From NCBI GenBank assembly GCA_009728235.1, contig WNZI01000003.1, positions 62,001 to 126,000 on the forward strand: a DNA stretch of 64,000 bases, given 5' to 3'. The notes below the pieces were generated by a model. That model was not told where the DNA came from, made no database searches, and was given only the letters and a program-made list of their open reading frames with translations. The stretch is from Vibrio cholerae. GTDB taxonomy: Bacteria; Actinomycetota; Actinomycetes; Actinomycetales; Micrococcaceae. Position numbers and translations under genes: made by a program. Shown piece by piece: positions 8,973 through 17,858 of the stretch (position 1 is the stretch's first letter; the number at the start of each line of letters is the position of its first letter).

Positions 8973-10603
8973 GGATGGTCTTCCATCGGTCGTATCGGGG
9001 AGGTGGGCGGGGACGGCAGCACCGACGGGCCGTTCTGGACATCCTCCGGCGGCTGCGGGGGCTCGTCGTCCGCGCTGTCCGCCAAGCCTATCGGAGCAGG
9101 CCGGGTTGCCTTATCCTTCTGGCCCCGTCCAGGCAGCACGACGTCCCCCTGAGCAGGGCGGCGGCGGGTCGCAGAGCCTCCGGCCCGGCGCACCGTGAAC
9201 CGGTCCGGAGCACGGTCGAAGGGGCCGGCCTGGGGATCATCCACGCCTCCGCGCCGTACGGTGTCCTTCCGCGGTGATCGCATGTCCCTCACGACGACGA
9301 CAAGCACGTATGCAGTAGCAAGAATATGTGCCAGGACGGCCAGGGCGTACGTGCCGAGGCCGAGGTTGTGCTCGGCGGCGCCACCACTCGTCCGGGCCCC
9401 GAGGTAGAGCCAGACCGCCCACCAGTGGAGGACCTCGACCGACTGCCATACGAGGACAACCCGCCATCGAGGTACGGCCAGCGCCACCAGGGGAACCAGC
9501 CACAGGGCGTACTGGGGCGAGTACACCTTGTTGCAGAGGATGAACGCCCCGACGATCAGCACCGCGAGTTGGGCGAAGCGTGGCCGGTACCGGGTCCGAA
9601 GTCCGAGGACGGCGATCGCCACACAGGCGATGGCGAACAGTATTCCCCCTCCGGCATTGATCACCACCGGCGGAAGCGGTGCAGCGCCGACCTCGCGAGC
9701 CAGCGCGTTGTACACGTACCAGCCCGACGAGAAGCCGGCATCACGTGTCTGAGTGAAGGTGAGGAAGTAGCCCCAACCCTCGGGGTCGCGGATCAGGAAG
9801 GGGATGTTGACGGCGAGCCATGCTCCGGCCGTCCCTGCGAGGGCGGCACCGAACGGCGCGTAGCGGCCCGAACGGAGCACCAGGACCAGGACGGCGCCCA
9901 GCAGCAGGACCGGGTAGAGCTTGACCGCTGCTCCGAGCCCCCACAGGACCCCTGCGAGGACGGGCCTGTTCCTCGCGAATGCCAGCATGCCCGCCGTCGC
10001 CAGCAGCACCGCCCACAGGTCCCAGTTGATGGTGCCCGAGAGGATGATGACCGGTGAGGTGGCGACGATGGCGGCGTCCCACGGACGGCGATGGGCGAGG
10101 CGTAGCGTCACCAGCACGGTCAGGATCCAGACACCGGCGACGAGCACCGCGTTCAGGTCGAAGTAGAGCAGCGACTTCGACGCAGCAGGAGCGTCACCGG
10201 CGGCGACGTCGACCAGGATCGCGGTGGCGGAAGCCAGCAGTCCGAGGAGCACCGGGTACTCGAACAGGGACCCGGGGGTGAGGAAGGGCAGAACTCCTTC
10301 ACCGAGACCGCGGCTCTGATAGAGCTCGGTCCAGTCCGAGTAGCACGCACGGTAGAAATAGTCCGGGGACGACCACCCGGCTATGCGGCACGGATTCTTC
10401 ACGACGACGGCCAGGACGGCTCCGAACACTGTGAGGAGGATGATCACGCGCTGCACGCTGAACCAGCCCGGGGAGATGCGACCCGGATCCGACCGCCGCC
10501 CGACCGGCCCGCCCACACCCTCGACCAGTGGGCGCAGCACAGGGTCGGACCTGCTCGGAACAGCGATCCGGTACGGCCCGCGCACGCCGCTACCCGAGGT
10601 CAT
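8969..10603 (-). CDS. GT87-like polyprenol-phosphate mannosyltransferase, membrane protein
   Basis: The 544-residue protein has roughly ten to twelve membrane helices between residues 48 and 440, then a long hydrophilic proline- and arginine-rich tail of about 100 residues. Family markers include NPCRIAGWSSPDYFYRACYS before the first large loop, LFEYPVLLG, INWDLWAV, GLGAAVKLYPVLLLGAVL and NKVYSPQYALWLVPL. These resemble the GT87/DUF2029 mannosyltransferases that use polyprenyl-phosphate-mannose on the outer membrane face to build cell-envelope glycans. The acceptor is unknown. The gene heads a same-strand unit with the Fem-type transferase and the FAD protein. The divergent neighbour is ino1. 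Confidence 0.83.
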   Translation of the reverse strand: MTSGSGVRGPYRIAVPSRSDPVLRPLVEGVGGPVGRRSDPGRISPGWFSVQRVIILLTVFGAVLAVVVKNPCRIAGWSSPDYFYRACYSDWTELYQSRGLGEGVLPFLTPGSLFEYPVLLGLLASATAILVDVAAGDAPAASKSLLYFDLNAVLVAGVWILTVLVTLRLAHRRPWDAAIVATSPVIILSGTINWDLWAVLLATAGMLAFARNRPVLAGVLWGLGAAVKLYPVLLLGAVLVLVLRSGRYAPFGAALAGTAGAWLAVNIPFLIRDPEGWGYFLTFTQTRDAGFSSGWYVYNALAREVGAAPLPPVVINAGGGILFAIACVAIAVLGLRTRYRPRFAQLAVLIVGAFILCNKVYSPQYALWLVPLVALAVPRWRVVLVWQSVEVLHWWAVWLYLGARTSGGAAEHNLGLGTYALAVLAHILATAYVLVVVVRDMRSPRKDTVRRGGVDDPQAGPFDRAPDRFTVRRAGGSATRRRPAQGDVVLPGRGQKDKATRPAPIGLADSADDEPPQPPEDVQNGPSVLPSPPTSPIRPMEDHP

Positions 10604-10796
10604 CCACCGAGCCTAGCCGCCGGGTCCCCTATCCCCGCCGGGGTGACGCCGGGGCTTGACGGAAGGGTTCAAGCCCCGGTGCGGAATGGCGCTGGATACG
10701 CCGGTGTTAGTAAGTGAACGTAGACTGGCATTTCCTGCCGACCGCGTCCAGGGCGATGACGGCCGGGGCATATTCAACTGGCTTTCGAGGAGAACT

Positions 10797-11882
10797 GTGG
10801 GACAGAACCCCATTCGCGTGGCAATCATTGGAGTCGGCAACTGCGCCGCGTCGCTGGTGCAGGGGGTGCACTACTACCGCGATGCGGACCCGTCGGCAAC
10901 CGTTCCGGGCCTGATGCATGTCGAGTTCGGGAAGTACCACGTCGGCGACGTCCAGTTCGTGGCAGCCTTCGACGTCGACGGCAAGAAGGTGGGTCATGAT
11001 CTCGCCGAGGCGATCGGGGCCAGTGAGAACAACACCATCAAGATCACCGACGTTCCTCCCACGGGAGTGATCGTCCAGCGCGGCCACACCCTGGACGGCC
11101 TGGGCAAGTACTACCGCGAGACGATCGTCGAGTCGGACGAGGAGCCCGTGGACATCGTCGGTCAGCTCAAGGCCTCGAAGGCCGATGTCCTGGTCTGCTA
11201 CCTCCCCGTCGGATCCGAGCACGCTGCGAAGTACTACGCGCAGTGCGCCATCGACGCCGGCGTCGCCTTCGTCAACGCTCTCCCCGTCTTCATCGCCGGC
11301 ACCAAGGAGTGGGCTGACAAGTTCACCGAGGCGGGCGTCCCGATCGTCGGTGACGACATCAAGAGCCAGATCGGTGCGACCATCACCCACCGGGTGATGG
11401 CGAAGCTGTTCGAGGACCGCGGGGTGACGCTGGACCGCACCTACCAGCTGAACGTGGGCGGCAACATGGACTTCAAGAACATGCTCGAGCGCGATCGCCT
11501 CGAGTCGAAGAAGATCTCCAAGACCCAGGCCGTCACCTCGAACGTCAAGGCCGAACTCCGCGCCAATGACGTCCACATCGGACCGTCGGACTACGTGGCC
11601 TGGCTCGACGACCGCAAATGGGCCTTCGTACGCCTGGAGGGCCGGAACTTCGGCGACGCTCCCGTCTCACTCGAATACAAGCTCGAGGTGTGGGACTCCC
11701 CGAACTCCGCCGGAGTCATCATCGACGCGATCCGGGCGGCGAAGATCGCCCTCGACCGTGGCATCGGCGGCCCGATCCTGTCCGCGTCCAGCTACTTCAT
11801 GAAGTCCCCGCCCGAGCAGTATGCGGACGACATCGCACACGAGAAGGTCGAAGCCTTCATCCGGGGAGATCTCGACCACTGA
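10797..11882 (+). CDS. ino1: Inositol-3-phosphate synthase
   Basis: The 361-residue enzyme converts glucose 6-phosphate to 1L-myo-inositol 1-phosphate with NAD, supplying inositol for mycothiol and phosphatidylinositol. The GTG at 10797 follows GAGGAGAACT, a good ribosome binding site. The N-terminal Rossmann segment [16 protein letters not shown] and the conserved regions [46 protein letters not shown] and [16 protein letters not shown] match the short bacterial form of the family. mshA, the next enzyme that uses the product, is 4 kb downstream on the opposite strand. The 193 nt between this gene and the divergent GT87 gene must hold both promoters; I see no operator I can name there. Confidence 0.95.
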   Translation: MGQNPIRVAIIGVGNCAASLVQGVHYYRDADPSATVPGLMHVEFGKYHVGDVQFVAAFDVDGKKVGHDLAEAIGASENNTIKITDVPPTGVIVQRGHTLDGLGKYYRETIVESDEEPVDIVGQLKASKADVLVCYLPVGSEHAAKYYAQCAIDAGVAFVNALPVFIAGTKEWADKFTEAGVPIVGDDIKSQIGATITHRVMAKLFEDRGVTLDRTYQLNVGGNMDFKNMLERDRLESKKISKTQAVTSNVKAELRANDVHIGPSDYVAWLDDRKWAFVRLEGRNFGDAPVSLEYKLEVWDSPNSAGVIIDAIRAAKIALDRGIGGPILSASSYFMKSPPEQYADDIAHEKVEAFIRGDLDH

Positions 11883-11897
11883 CACCGGATGTGGGGC

Positions 11898-11920
11898 CCG
11901 GGACACCGCTGCTGTCCCGG
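11898..11920. terminator. Candidate hairpin terminator between convergent ino1 and merR-type gene
   Basis: An 8-bp inverted repeat (CCGGGACA / TGTCCCGG) with a 7-nt loop lies in the 40-nt gap between two convergent genes. It lacks a T tract on either side, so its efficiency as an intrinsic terminator is uncertain. Confidence 0.45.
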
Positions 11921-11922
11921 CC

Positions 11923-12585
11923 TCACGCGTCTGTTCCCTCAGGCGTCGGTTCTTCCGTGGCCGGACCTCCTTCGCGGTACCGGCTGATGGAGCGGCTTGC
12001 CTGCGCCAGCGCGACGATCTTCAGGAGAAGCTGATTGTGCAGGTGCATACCGACGGCGGCGGTCAGGATCACCTCCTCGAGTGAGTCCCTCGTGTCCGTG
12101 ACGGAGAGTTGGGCGACGGCGATGTCGTCGGCCGCACGGGCATAGGCCTCCAGCACCACCGCCTCGGGTTCCATCCCGGCGGCTTCCATCGTGGCGAGGT
12201 GATGGTCGACCGCTGTTCGTGCCTCGCTGTGCGCATCGGGCCAGCCGACCGCCCGTACCATGCGGTCGACCATCGGTGACGGAGTGGTTTCCGCGGCATC
12301 CAGGCCCAGCACCACGGACTGCACCGTGGCGAGCAGGACGAGCCGCTGGACCGTCGACGCATCGGCTCCTGCGGACGCGTCGATGATGCGCCGGATGTCC
12401 TCCAGTCCCAGTCCCACGGTGGATCTCAATCCCTGGATGAGCCGCAATCGCCGCACATGGTGGTCGGAGTATTCCGCCCTCGTCGGGTTGATGGCCCGGC
12501 CCGCCTCGAGGAGACCCGAGCGGAGGTAGAACTTGATGCTCGCGGGACTGACTCCGGTCGCCTCACTGAGTTCGCCGAGCCTCAT
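11923..12585 (-). CDS. MerR-family transcriptional regulator
   Basis: The 220-residue protein begins with the MerR winged helix (MRLGELSEATGVSPASIKFY, then LRSGLLEAGRA with a Pro-Thr-Arg wing and a YSDHHVRRLRLIQGLR helix). The remaining two thirds is a helical effector domain without the cysteine ligands of metal-sensing MerR proteins, so a small organic or drug-like effector is more likely. It is divergent from a DUF2306 membrane gene, with 92 nt between the start codons and an operator-like double palindrome there. The simplest reading is that it controls itself and the membrane protein. Confidence 0.85.
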   Translation of the reverse strand: MRLGELSEATGVSPASIKFYLRSGLLEAGRAINPTRAEYSDHHVRRLRLIQGLRSTVGLGLEDIRRIIDASAGADASTVQRLVLLATVQSVVLGLDAAETTPSPMVDRMVRAVGWPDAHSEARTAVDHHLATMEAAGMEPEAVVLEAYARAADDIAVAQLSVTDTRDSLEEVILTAAVGMHLHNQLLLKIVALAQASRSISRYREGGPATEEPTPEGTDA

Positions 12586-12642
12586 CCCGGCCCTCCTTTC
12601 ATTCGTACGGCCGGATAGCTGCGGTCCGGCGCACTCTCCAGA

Positions 12643-12670
12643 TATCCAAAGGTGGATAGTGAAACTATCC
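12643..12670. promoter_or_regulatory. Operator candidate for the MerR regulator: two overlapping inverted repeats
   Basis: TATCCA-N4-TGGATA (12643-12658) overlaps GGATAG-N5-CTATCC (12654-12670). Both share a GGATA core and end 7 nt before the ATG of the DUF2306 gene. An extra GGATAG copy lies at 12613-12618. Dyads of this size in a MerR divergent promoter are typical operators. The assignment is inferred from position and symmetry. Confidence 0.55.
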
Positions 12671-12677
12671 TAGGCGC

Positions 12678-13163
12678 ATGGACTGGAACCCGCTCTTGGT
12701 GACCCACGTCGTCGCCGCCCTCTACTCACTCGCCATCGGGCCGGTCAACATCCTGCGTCGACGGCGGGACAGGACCCACCGGATTCTGGGCTACACGTGG
12801 GCCGCTTCGATGTACTACGTCTGCGGAAGCAGCTTCTGGATCGTGTCCGACGGACACTTCAGCTGGCTCCACGGCCTGTCCGCCTTCACGATCGTCACCG
12901 TCAGTCTCGGCATCGCAGCCGCGGTGAGGCGCAACATCGTGGCGCACCGCATGAACATGATCGGCAGCTACCTCGGATTGCTTGCAGCCTTCCTGTTCGC
13001 CGCTACAGTGCCCTCGCGGGCCATCCCGAGGCTCCTGGACAGCGACCCCGCCACGGCCTGGTTCGTCGCGGTCTTCGTCGCCGCGAGCGTGGCGGCGCTG
13101 TACCTGACGGTGAGGCCCCGGCGCCGGTCCGCGCTCCGGGTTCGAAGCGTTCCGGCACCCTGA
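12678..13163 (+). CDS. DUF2306 family membrane protein
   Basis: The 161-residue protein has four hydrophobic helices with the family pattern THVVAALYSLAIGPVNIL, RRRRDRTHRILGYTWAASMY and HRMNMIGSYLGLLAA. The conserved His residues (THRILGY, HRMNM) recall the haem-binding-like His of cytochrome b561-type four-helix proteins, but no function is established. A basic cytoplasmic tail ends the protein. It is divergent from the MerR-type regulator and probably its target. Confidence 0.75.
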   Translation: MDWNPLLVTHVVAALYSLAIGPVNILRRRRDRTHRILGYTWAASMYYVCGSSFWIVSDGHFSWLHGLSAFTIVTVSLGIAAAVRRNIVAHRMNMIGSYLGLLAAFLFAATVPSRAIPRLLDSDPATAWFVAVFVAASVAALYLTVRPRRRSALRVRSVPAP

Positions 13164-13216
13164 CCTCCGGCCCCCTTCCGTCCGACGGGGTACGGACACG
13201 GGTTCAACTGCGTCCG

Positions 13217-14884
13217 CTAGAACAGCCCGACGGCGTTACCCTCGGAGTCGACATCCATCCGCAGCGCCGCGGGCTCCCTGGGCAGCCCAGGCATGGTCAT
13301 CACGGATCCGGTCAGGGCGACGATGAACCCGGCGCCCGTCTTCGGGATGAGGTCACGTACGTGCACGGTGAAGCCGTCGGGCGCACCGAGCAGGCCGGCG
13401 TCGTCGGAGAAGGAGTACTGCGTCTTCGCCATGCACACGGGCAGACCGGACCAGCCGTTGGCCTCGATCTCCTTCAGCCGCCGCAGGGCCGTGCCCGAGA
13501 AGTCGACGTCGTCCGCCCCGTAGATCTCCTGGACGATGATGCGGATCTTGTCCTCGATGGGGAGGTCCAGCGGGTAGAGGTGCGAGAAGCTCACGGGTCG
13601 CTCCAGGGCAGCCAGCACGCTCGCGGCGAGATCATCACCCCCCGGCCCACCACCGCCCTGGCCCCAGACGTCCGCCACGGCGGCATCGATACCCTTCCCC
13701 GCACACCACGCCATGAGCCAGTCGAGCTCCTCGTCGGTGTCCGTACTGAATCTGTTGATCGCCACGACAGGGCTGATCCCGAACTTCTCCACGTTGCGCA
13801 CGTGGCGGAGGAGGTTCGCCGTACCCTCCTGCAGGGCCGCTACGTCCGGCAGGGAGAGATCGGCCTTCGCCACTCCTCCGTGCATCTTCAGCGCGCGGAC
13901 GGTAGCCACGATGACGACGGCATCCGGAGCCAGGTCACCGGCCCGGGCCTTGATGTCCATGAACTTCTCGGCACCGAGGTCGGCACCGAAACCCGCCTCC
14001 GTCACCACGATGTCCGCGAGGCGTCGAGCGGTACGGGTCGCGATGACCGAATTGCAACCGTGGGCGATGTTCGCGAAGGGTCCCCCGTGCACGAGCGCGG
14101 GTGTCCCGGCGATGGTCTGCACGAGGTTGGGCTTGAGGGCGTCCTTCAGCAGCAGGGCAAGGGCTCCCTGGACCCCCAGGTCGCCGACGGTGAGGGGCGA
14201 ACGGTCGTAGGTGTAGCCGAAGGTGATCGAGGCAAGGCGTTCCTTCAGGTCGTGGAGATCCCTCGCCAGGCAGAAGACGGCCATGATCTCGCTGGCCACG
14301 GTGATATCGAAGCCGTCCTGCCGCGGAGTGCCCTGCGTCGGCCCACCGAGCCCGACGACGACCTCGCGCAGCGCACGATCGTTGACGTCGAGAACGCGCT
14401 TGAAGGTGATTCTCCGCGGATCGATCCGGAGCTCGTTGCCCTGGTGGATGTGGTTGTCGATCAGTGCCGCGAGCGCATTGTTCGCGGAGGTGATCGCGTG
14501 GAAATCACCGGTGAAGTGCAGGTTGATCTCATCCATCGGGAGCACCTGGGAGTAGCCGCCACCGGTCGCACCGCCCTTCATCCCGAGCACCGGACCGAGC
14601 GAGGGCTCGCGCAGGGCGATCATGACGCGCTGACCCGCACGGGCCAGGGAGTCAGCCAGTCCCACGGTGCAGGTGGACTTGCCCTCCCCGGCAGGCGTGG
14701 GACTCATCGCGCTGACCAGGACCACCCGCCCAGGGGCCCTGCCCTCCTCCCCGAGGAGGCGCGGATCGATCTTCGCCTTGAACCGACCGTAGAATTCGAT
14801 CGCTTCCCGCGGTATACCGGCTGCGTCCGCAATGTCCTCGATGGGCCTGACCGCGGCGGCGCGGGCAATCTCAAGATCGCTCAT
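13217..14884 (-). CDS. fhs: Formate-tetrahydrofolate ligase
   Basis: The 555-residue enzyme joins formate to tetrahydrofolate using ATP, giving 10-formyl-THF for one-carbon metabolism. The full family length is present with no break. Visible markers are the P-loop [59 protein letters not shown], and the C-terminal [15 protein letters not shown]. The ATG at 14884 is followed closely by the conserved N-terminus (SDLEIARAA). The gene stands alone between a small convergent membrane gene and the phosphatase-like gene, which ends 27 nt upstream and may be cotranscribed. Confidence 0.95.
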   Translation of the reverse strand: MSDLEIARAAAVRPIEDIADAAGIPREAIEFYGRFKAKIDPRLLGEEGRAPGRVVLVSAMSPTPAGEGKSTCTVGLADSLARAGQRVMIALREPSLGPVLGMKGGATGGGYSQVLPMDEINLHFTGDFHAITSANNALAALIDNHIHQGNELRIDPRRITFKRVLDVNDRALREVVVGLGGPTQGTPRQDGFDITVASEIMAVFCLARDLHDLKERLASITFGYTYDRSPLTVGDLGVQGALALLLKDALKPNLVQTIAGTPALVHGGPFANIAHGCNSVIATRTARRLADIVVTEAGFGADLGAEKFMDIKARAGDLAPDAVVIVATVRALKMHGGVAKADLSLPDVAALQEGTANLLRHVRNVEKFGISPVVAINRFSTDTDEELDWLMAWCAGKGIDAAVADVWGQGGGGPGGDDLAASVLAALERPVSFSHLYPLDLPIEDKIRIIVQEIYGADDVDFSGTALRRLKEIEANGWSGLPVCMAKTQYSFSDDAGLLGAPDGFTVHVRDLIPKTGAGFIVALTGSVMTMPGLPREPAALRMDVDSEGNAVGLF

Positions 14885-14910
14885 GGGAAGAACCTACCAG
14901 CGCTCCGGAC

Positions 14911-15681
14911 TCAACCCCTGGTCAGGCCGGCACGCCCGAGGACGTAGGAGATCAACGGCTCATACAGGCCCGGGCACACGTTGTCGTCGAGTGGGACGGC
15001 CACCTCGAGTTGGCCCTGTGCCTCCGAGACGAACAAGCCCGGATCATTGCAGTCGGCGAAGCCGATGGTCGGGATTCCTGCGCTTGCCGCGAGCCCGGCC
15101 CAGCCGTGGTCGGCGACGACGAGGTCCGGGAGCGGCTGTCCGTCGGCGGTGAGTGTCTCGAGGCTCAGGCGCATCGGTTCGGGGAAGTGCGTGTGCATGA
15201 GGCCGCCGTGCTGGTGCCACACGAGCACCCCGAAGATCTGCCGGATGTCTCCTGCCCTGAAACGCCGTCCTTCCGGGACCTGCACCACGACGGCACCGGC
15301 GGCAGCCACGGCCCGCGCGAACGCGGCATGGACGGGTAGCAGGCCTGCGGGGTGACCGGTGGCGAAGAGGATCCGCTCACCCTTCCGGGCGGAAGCACCG
15401 AGCCGGTCGGCGAAGCGGCCGAGTGCCGCAACACATTTGTCGGCGTCGATGGTGTCCTGGCCCTCGGTGTGGGAGGGGTCGGGGCTCGTTCCCACTCGCT
15501 CGTGCATGAGCTCGAAGACCTCGTCGTACGTCCAGTCGCGCCGGAGCTCCACACCGAACTCGAGGTTCTCGTTGCCCTCGAGGAACAGGCGCATGTGCTT
15601 CAGGTTGTCCTGCCGCGACGTGGCCACTTGGCCGGTGATACGAACGGAGTCGAGGTAAGCGGCGAGCTCGGTCGGGTTCAC
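14911..15681 (-). CDS. Conserved actinobacterial phosphatase-like protein, function unproven
   Basis: The 256-residue soluble protein has no membrane segment. Conserved-looking parts are HTEGQDTIDADKCVAALGRF, ERILFATGHPAGLLPVHAAF, VLVWHQHGGLMHTHFPEPM and PDLVVADHGWAGLAASAGI. Similar proteins are often labelled phosphatase in Arthrobacter relatives and usually sit beside mshA, as here. I see no classical HAD, PP2C or tyrosine phosphatase motif, so the label rests on family habit. The clustering with mshA, 29 nt upstream, suggests cotranscription and possibly a role in mycothiol or sugar-phosphate metabolism. Confidence 0.65.
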   Translation of the reverse strand: MNPTELAAYLDSVRITGQVATSRQDNLKHMRLFLEGNENLEFGVELRRDWTYDEVFELMHERVGTSPDPSHTEGQDTIDADKCVAALGRFADRLGASARKGERILFATGHPAGLLPVHAAFARAVAAAGAVVVQVPEGRRFRAGDIRQIFGVLVWHQHGGLMHTHFPEPMRLSLETLTADGQPLPDLVVADHGWAGLAASAGIPTIGFADCNDPGLFVSEAQGQLEVAVPLDDNVCPGLYEPLISYVLGRAGLTRG

Positions 15682-15710
15682 GCTTCCATCCTAGGGGCGT
15701 GGGGCGCCCC

Positions 15711-16958
15711 TCAGTGTGCGGTCGCCGTCGAGAACCGCTCGACGGCACTGCGGTAACTCTGTGCCGTCAGCAGGGCCGTGCGCTGCCAGCCGAAGGCGAG
15801 CGCGTGGGTTGCCGCGCCCCGCCCGAGAGTGGCGCGGAGCTGCGGATCGTCGTGAAGGCGTTCGAGGGCTTCCGCCCACGCCGGGGCCGCATGGCCGTTC
15901 ACGAGGAGACCGCTGCGTCCGTCGCTGATGGCCTGTGGGAGGCCCCCCACGTTGGCCACGACGACGGGGGTGCCGCACGCCTGTGCCTCGAGCGCCACGA
16001 GACCGAAGGATTCGCTGAACGAAGGCATGACCACCGCGTCCGCCGAGCGGAACCACTGCGCCAGGTGCGCCGCGGTGACGGGCGGATACAGCCTCACCTC
16101 GTCGGTGAGTCCGGCCTCGTCGATGAGGGGCTGGAGGGCGAGCGCCTCGGACCCGCTGCCGGAACCGAGGATGCTCACGGCGACGCTGATGTCCGGACGG
16201 CGTCGGCGCAGCTCGGCGACGGCCGCGACGAGTACCTGAGGTCCTTTGAGTTTCTGGATCCTGCCAGCGAAGACGATGTGGAACTGTTCCGGCGGGAATG
16301 CGAGGGCAGCACGCGCGGCTCCGCGGTCACCGGGATGGAAGGTCGCCAGATCCACACCCGGCGCCACCACGTCCACACGGTCCCGGGCCGCTCCGTACAG
16401 GGAGACCAGCTCCGAGGCTTCCGTGCTCGTGTTGGCGATGAACCGCGCGGCTCCGTCGACGATCTCCTGTTCGCCGGCGATCCTGTCGACCGGTTCCGGT
16501 GCGCCCAGCGCCACCATGCGGAGGTTCTTCACCCGCGCCATGGTGTGCATCGAGTGCACGAGCGGGAGGTTCATCGCCCTGCTCAGCGTCAGGCCCACGA
16601 TCCCGGAGACCCAGTAGTGGGAGTGCAGGACGTCGAAGTGGCCGTCCGCGAGGAGATCGGCCACGTCGGTGATGGCATCGGCGAACGTGTCCTTGAGACC
16701 CGGGAGGGCCTCCTTGGGGATGCGGCGCCGTGGACCGGCGTGGAGGTGGTGGACCACCACGCCGTCCGGCAGGACCTCCCGCCGCGGACGGCCCTCCCCG
16801 GTCTCACGGGTGAAGATCTCGACGTCGATACCGACCCTGGCCAGCTCGCGGGCGGTACTGCGCACGTACACGTTCATCCCGCCGGCATCTCCCGCGCCCG
16901 GTTGCTCCAAGGGGGAGGTGTGCAGGGAGAGCATGGCTACACGCCGGACGCCGGACAC
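15711..16958 (-). CDS. mshA: D-inositol-3-phosphate glycosyltransferase (mycothiol synthesis)
   Basis: The 415-residue GT4 enzyme transfers N-acetylglucosamine from UDP-GlcNAc to 1L-myo-inositol 1-phosphate, the first committed mycothiol step. The N-terminal lobe has LHTSPLEQPGAGDAGGMNVY and the substrate region LLADGHFDVLHSHYWVSG. The C-terminal lobe has IVFAGRIQKLKGPQVLVAAV and the nucleotide-sugar motif MPSFSESFGLVALEAQACG. The start is a GTG at 16958. The enzyme's substrate is made by ino1, 4 kb away. The neighbouring phosphatase-like gene follows on the same strand. Confidence 0.93.
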   Translation of the reverse strand: MSGVRRVAMLSLHTSPLEQPGAGDAGGMNVYVRSTARELARVGIDVEIFTRETGEGRPRREVLPDGVVVHHLHAGPRRRIPKEALPGLKDTFADAITDVADLLADGHFDVLHSHYWVSGIVGLTLSRAMNLPLVHSMHTMARVKNLRMVALGAPEPVDRIAGEQEIVDGAARFIANTSTEASELVSLYGAARDRVDVVAPGVDLATFHPGDRGAARAALAFPPEQFHIVFAGRIQKLKGPQVLVAAVAELRRRRPDISVAVSILGSGSGSEALALQPLIDEAGLTDEVRLYPPVTAAHLAQWFRSADAVVMPSFSESFGLVALEAQACGTPVVVANVGGLPQAISDGRSGLLVNGHAAPAWAEALERLHDDPQLRATLGRGAATHALAFGWQRTALLTAQSYRSAVERFSTATAH

Positions 16959-17115
16959 GCTCTCTCCCTTCCGACCGGCTGCAGGGTGGGCCGGTCAGTG
17001 ACCCTTCTGACCCTACAACGCAGCGATCGGGCGCCACATTCCGGCGCATGCACCGATGGGACACCCGATCGCCGGACCGCGCCGCCGCCGGCTGCCGGTC
17101 ATTCCCGCGCCACCA

Positions 17116-17481
17116 TCACTTGATGTACATCGTGTGGTGGGGCTCCATGAACCGCTGGGACGCATGCCGTGGCCCGTCGGCCGGCCCCGCCAGGATGCGT
17201 CCCCAGAGCGAGACGCCGTTGCGCAGCCTCCGGAGCACGAGCTGCACCTCCTTCCGGTGATGGAATCCGGGCATGGCGGTCGGCGGGACACCCGGGGCGT
17301 CCTGTCGGCCACCCGTGTTGTCGGCGAGCGGGGTCAGCGATCCACCCATGATGAATTCACCGCTGGTGGCACGAAGTTCTCCGGGCGGAGGCTCGCCGGA
17401 TTCCGGGAGGACGTCCGGCGGTACCCCGGAGGGCATTGCTGCATTCCCAGCGAGGGCAGGAATGGATGGGGAATTGGGCAT
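17116..17481 (-). CDS. Unrecognised 121-residue protein
   Basis: The ATG at 17481 opens a 121-codon frame whose second half has strong third-position G/C preference, as in the neighbouring real genes. The first 65 residues are rich in Pro, Gly and Ser and look disordered. The last 45 are a basic amphipathic stretch (HHRKEVQLVLRRLRNGVSLW) ending in FMEPHHTMYIK. No transmembrane segment, signal peptide or known motif is visible. A very short frame with a strong ribosome binding site lies 138 nt upstream on the same strand and may be its leader. I do not recognise the family. The ribosome binding site before 17481 is weak. Confidence 0.5.
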   Translation of the reverse strand: MPNSPSIPALAGNAAMPSGVPPDVLPESGEPPPGELRATSGEFIMGGSLTPLADNTGGRQDAPGVPPTAMPGFHHRKEVQLVLRRLRNGVSLWGRILAGPADGPRHASQRFMEPHHTMYIK

Positions 17482-17618
17482 GACGAACTTTCGGTAGGTT
17501 CAGAAAGGCGTGGAAATGCCGATCAACAGGCGCGAAGCCGGATCAGGAGCAGGTGGAAGGTGCGCACGGGCGCGGGATGGTACGAGAATCGGCCGGCTGG
17601 TGCCGGTGCGCAGACTTC

Positions 17619-17687
17619 CTAGTGCGAACGAACAACGAAGGAGGGATTGGCGCTGCGGGCAAAGGCTCCGCTCAGCATGGTATTCAC
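17619..17687 (-). CDS. Possible 22-residue leader peptide
   Basis: A GTG at 17687 follows a strong Shine-Dalgarno stretch (TTGGAGGTGGAG) with normal spacing and encodes MNTMLSGAFARSANPSFVVR plus Ser-His before a TAG. The ribosome binding site is better than that of most genes in the window. The peptide has no signal-peptide or membrane character. It could be an upstream regulatory peptide for the 121-residue gene, a stand-alone small protein, or chance. Confidence 0.3.
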   Translation of the reverse strand: MNTMLSGAFARSANPSFVVRSH

Positions 17688-17858
17688 AATCTCCACCTCC
17701 AATTCGTCGAGTGCACCTGCGGTTCTGTGGCCACGGTCCGTGCGGACCGCGAGTTGGGAAGACCCAATGGCTTGTAGATAAAGCTACCGTATTGAAGAGC
17801 CCGAGGCATAGGGCATTGTCGATATTCGTCGGGAAATGTTTTCGAGAAAGGAGGAGGA

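Noticed and set aside
12797-14947. A 716-codon plus-strand frame opposite fhs
   Set aside because: It is antisense to fhs and the DUF2306 gene, with no motif or ribosome binding site; long antisense frames are common at this G/C content.
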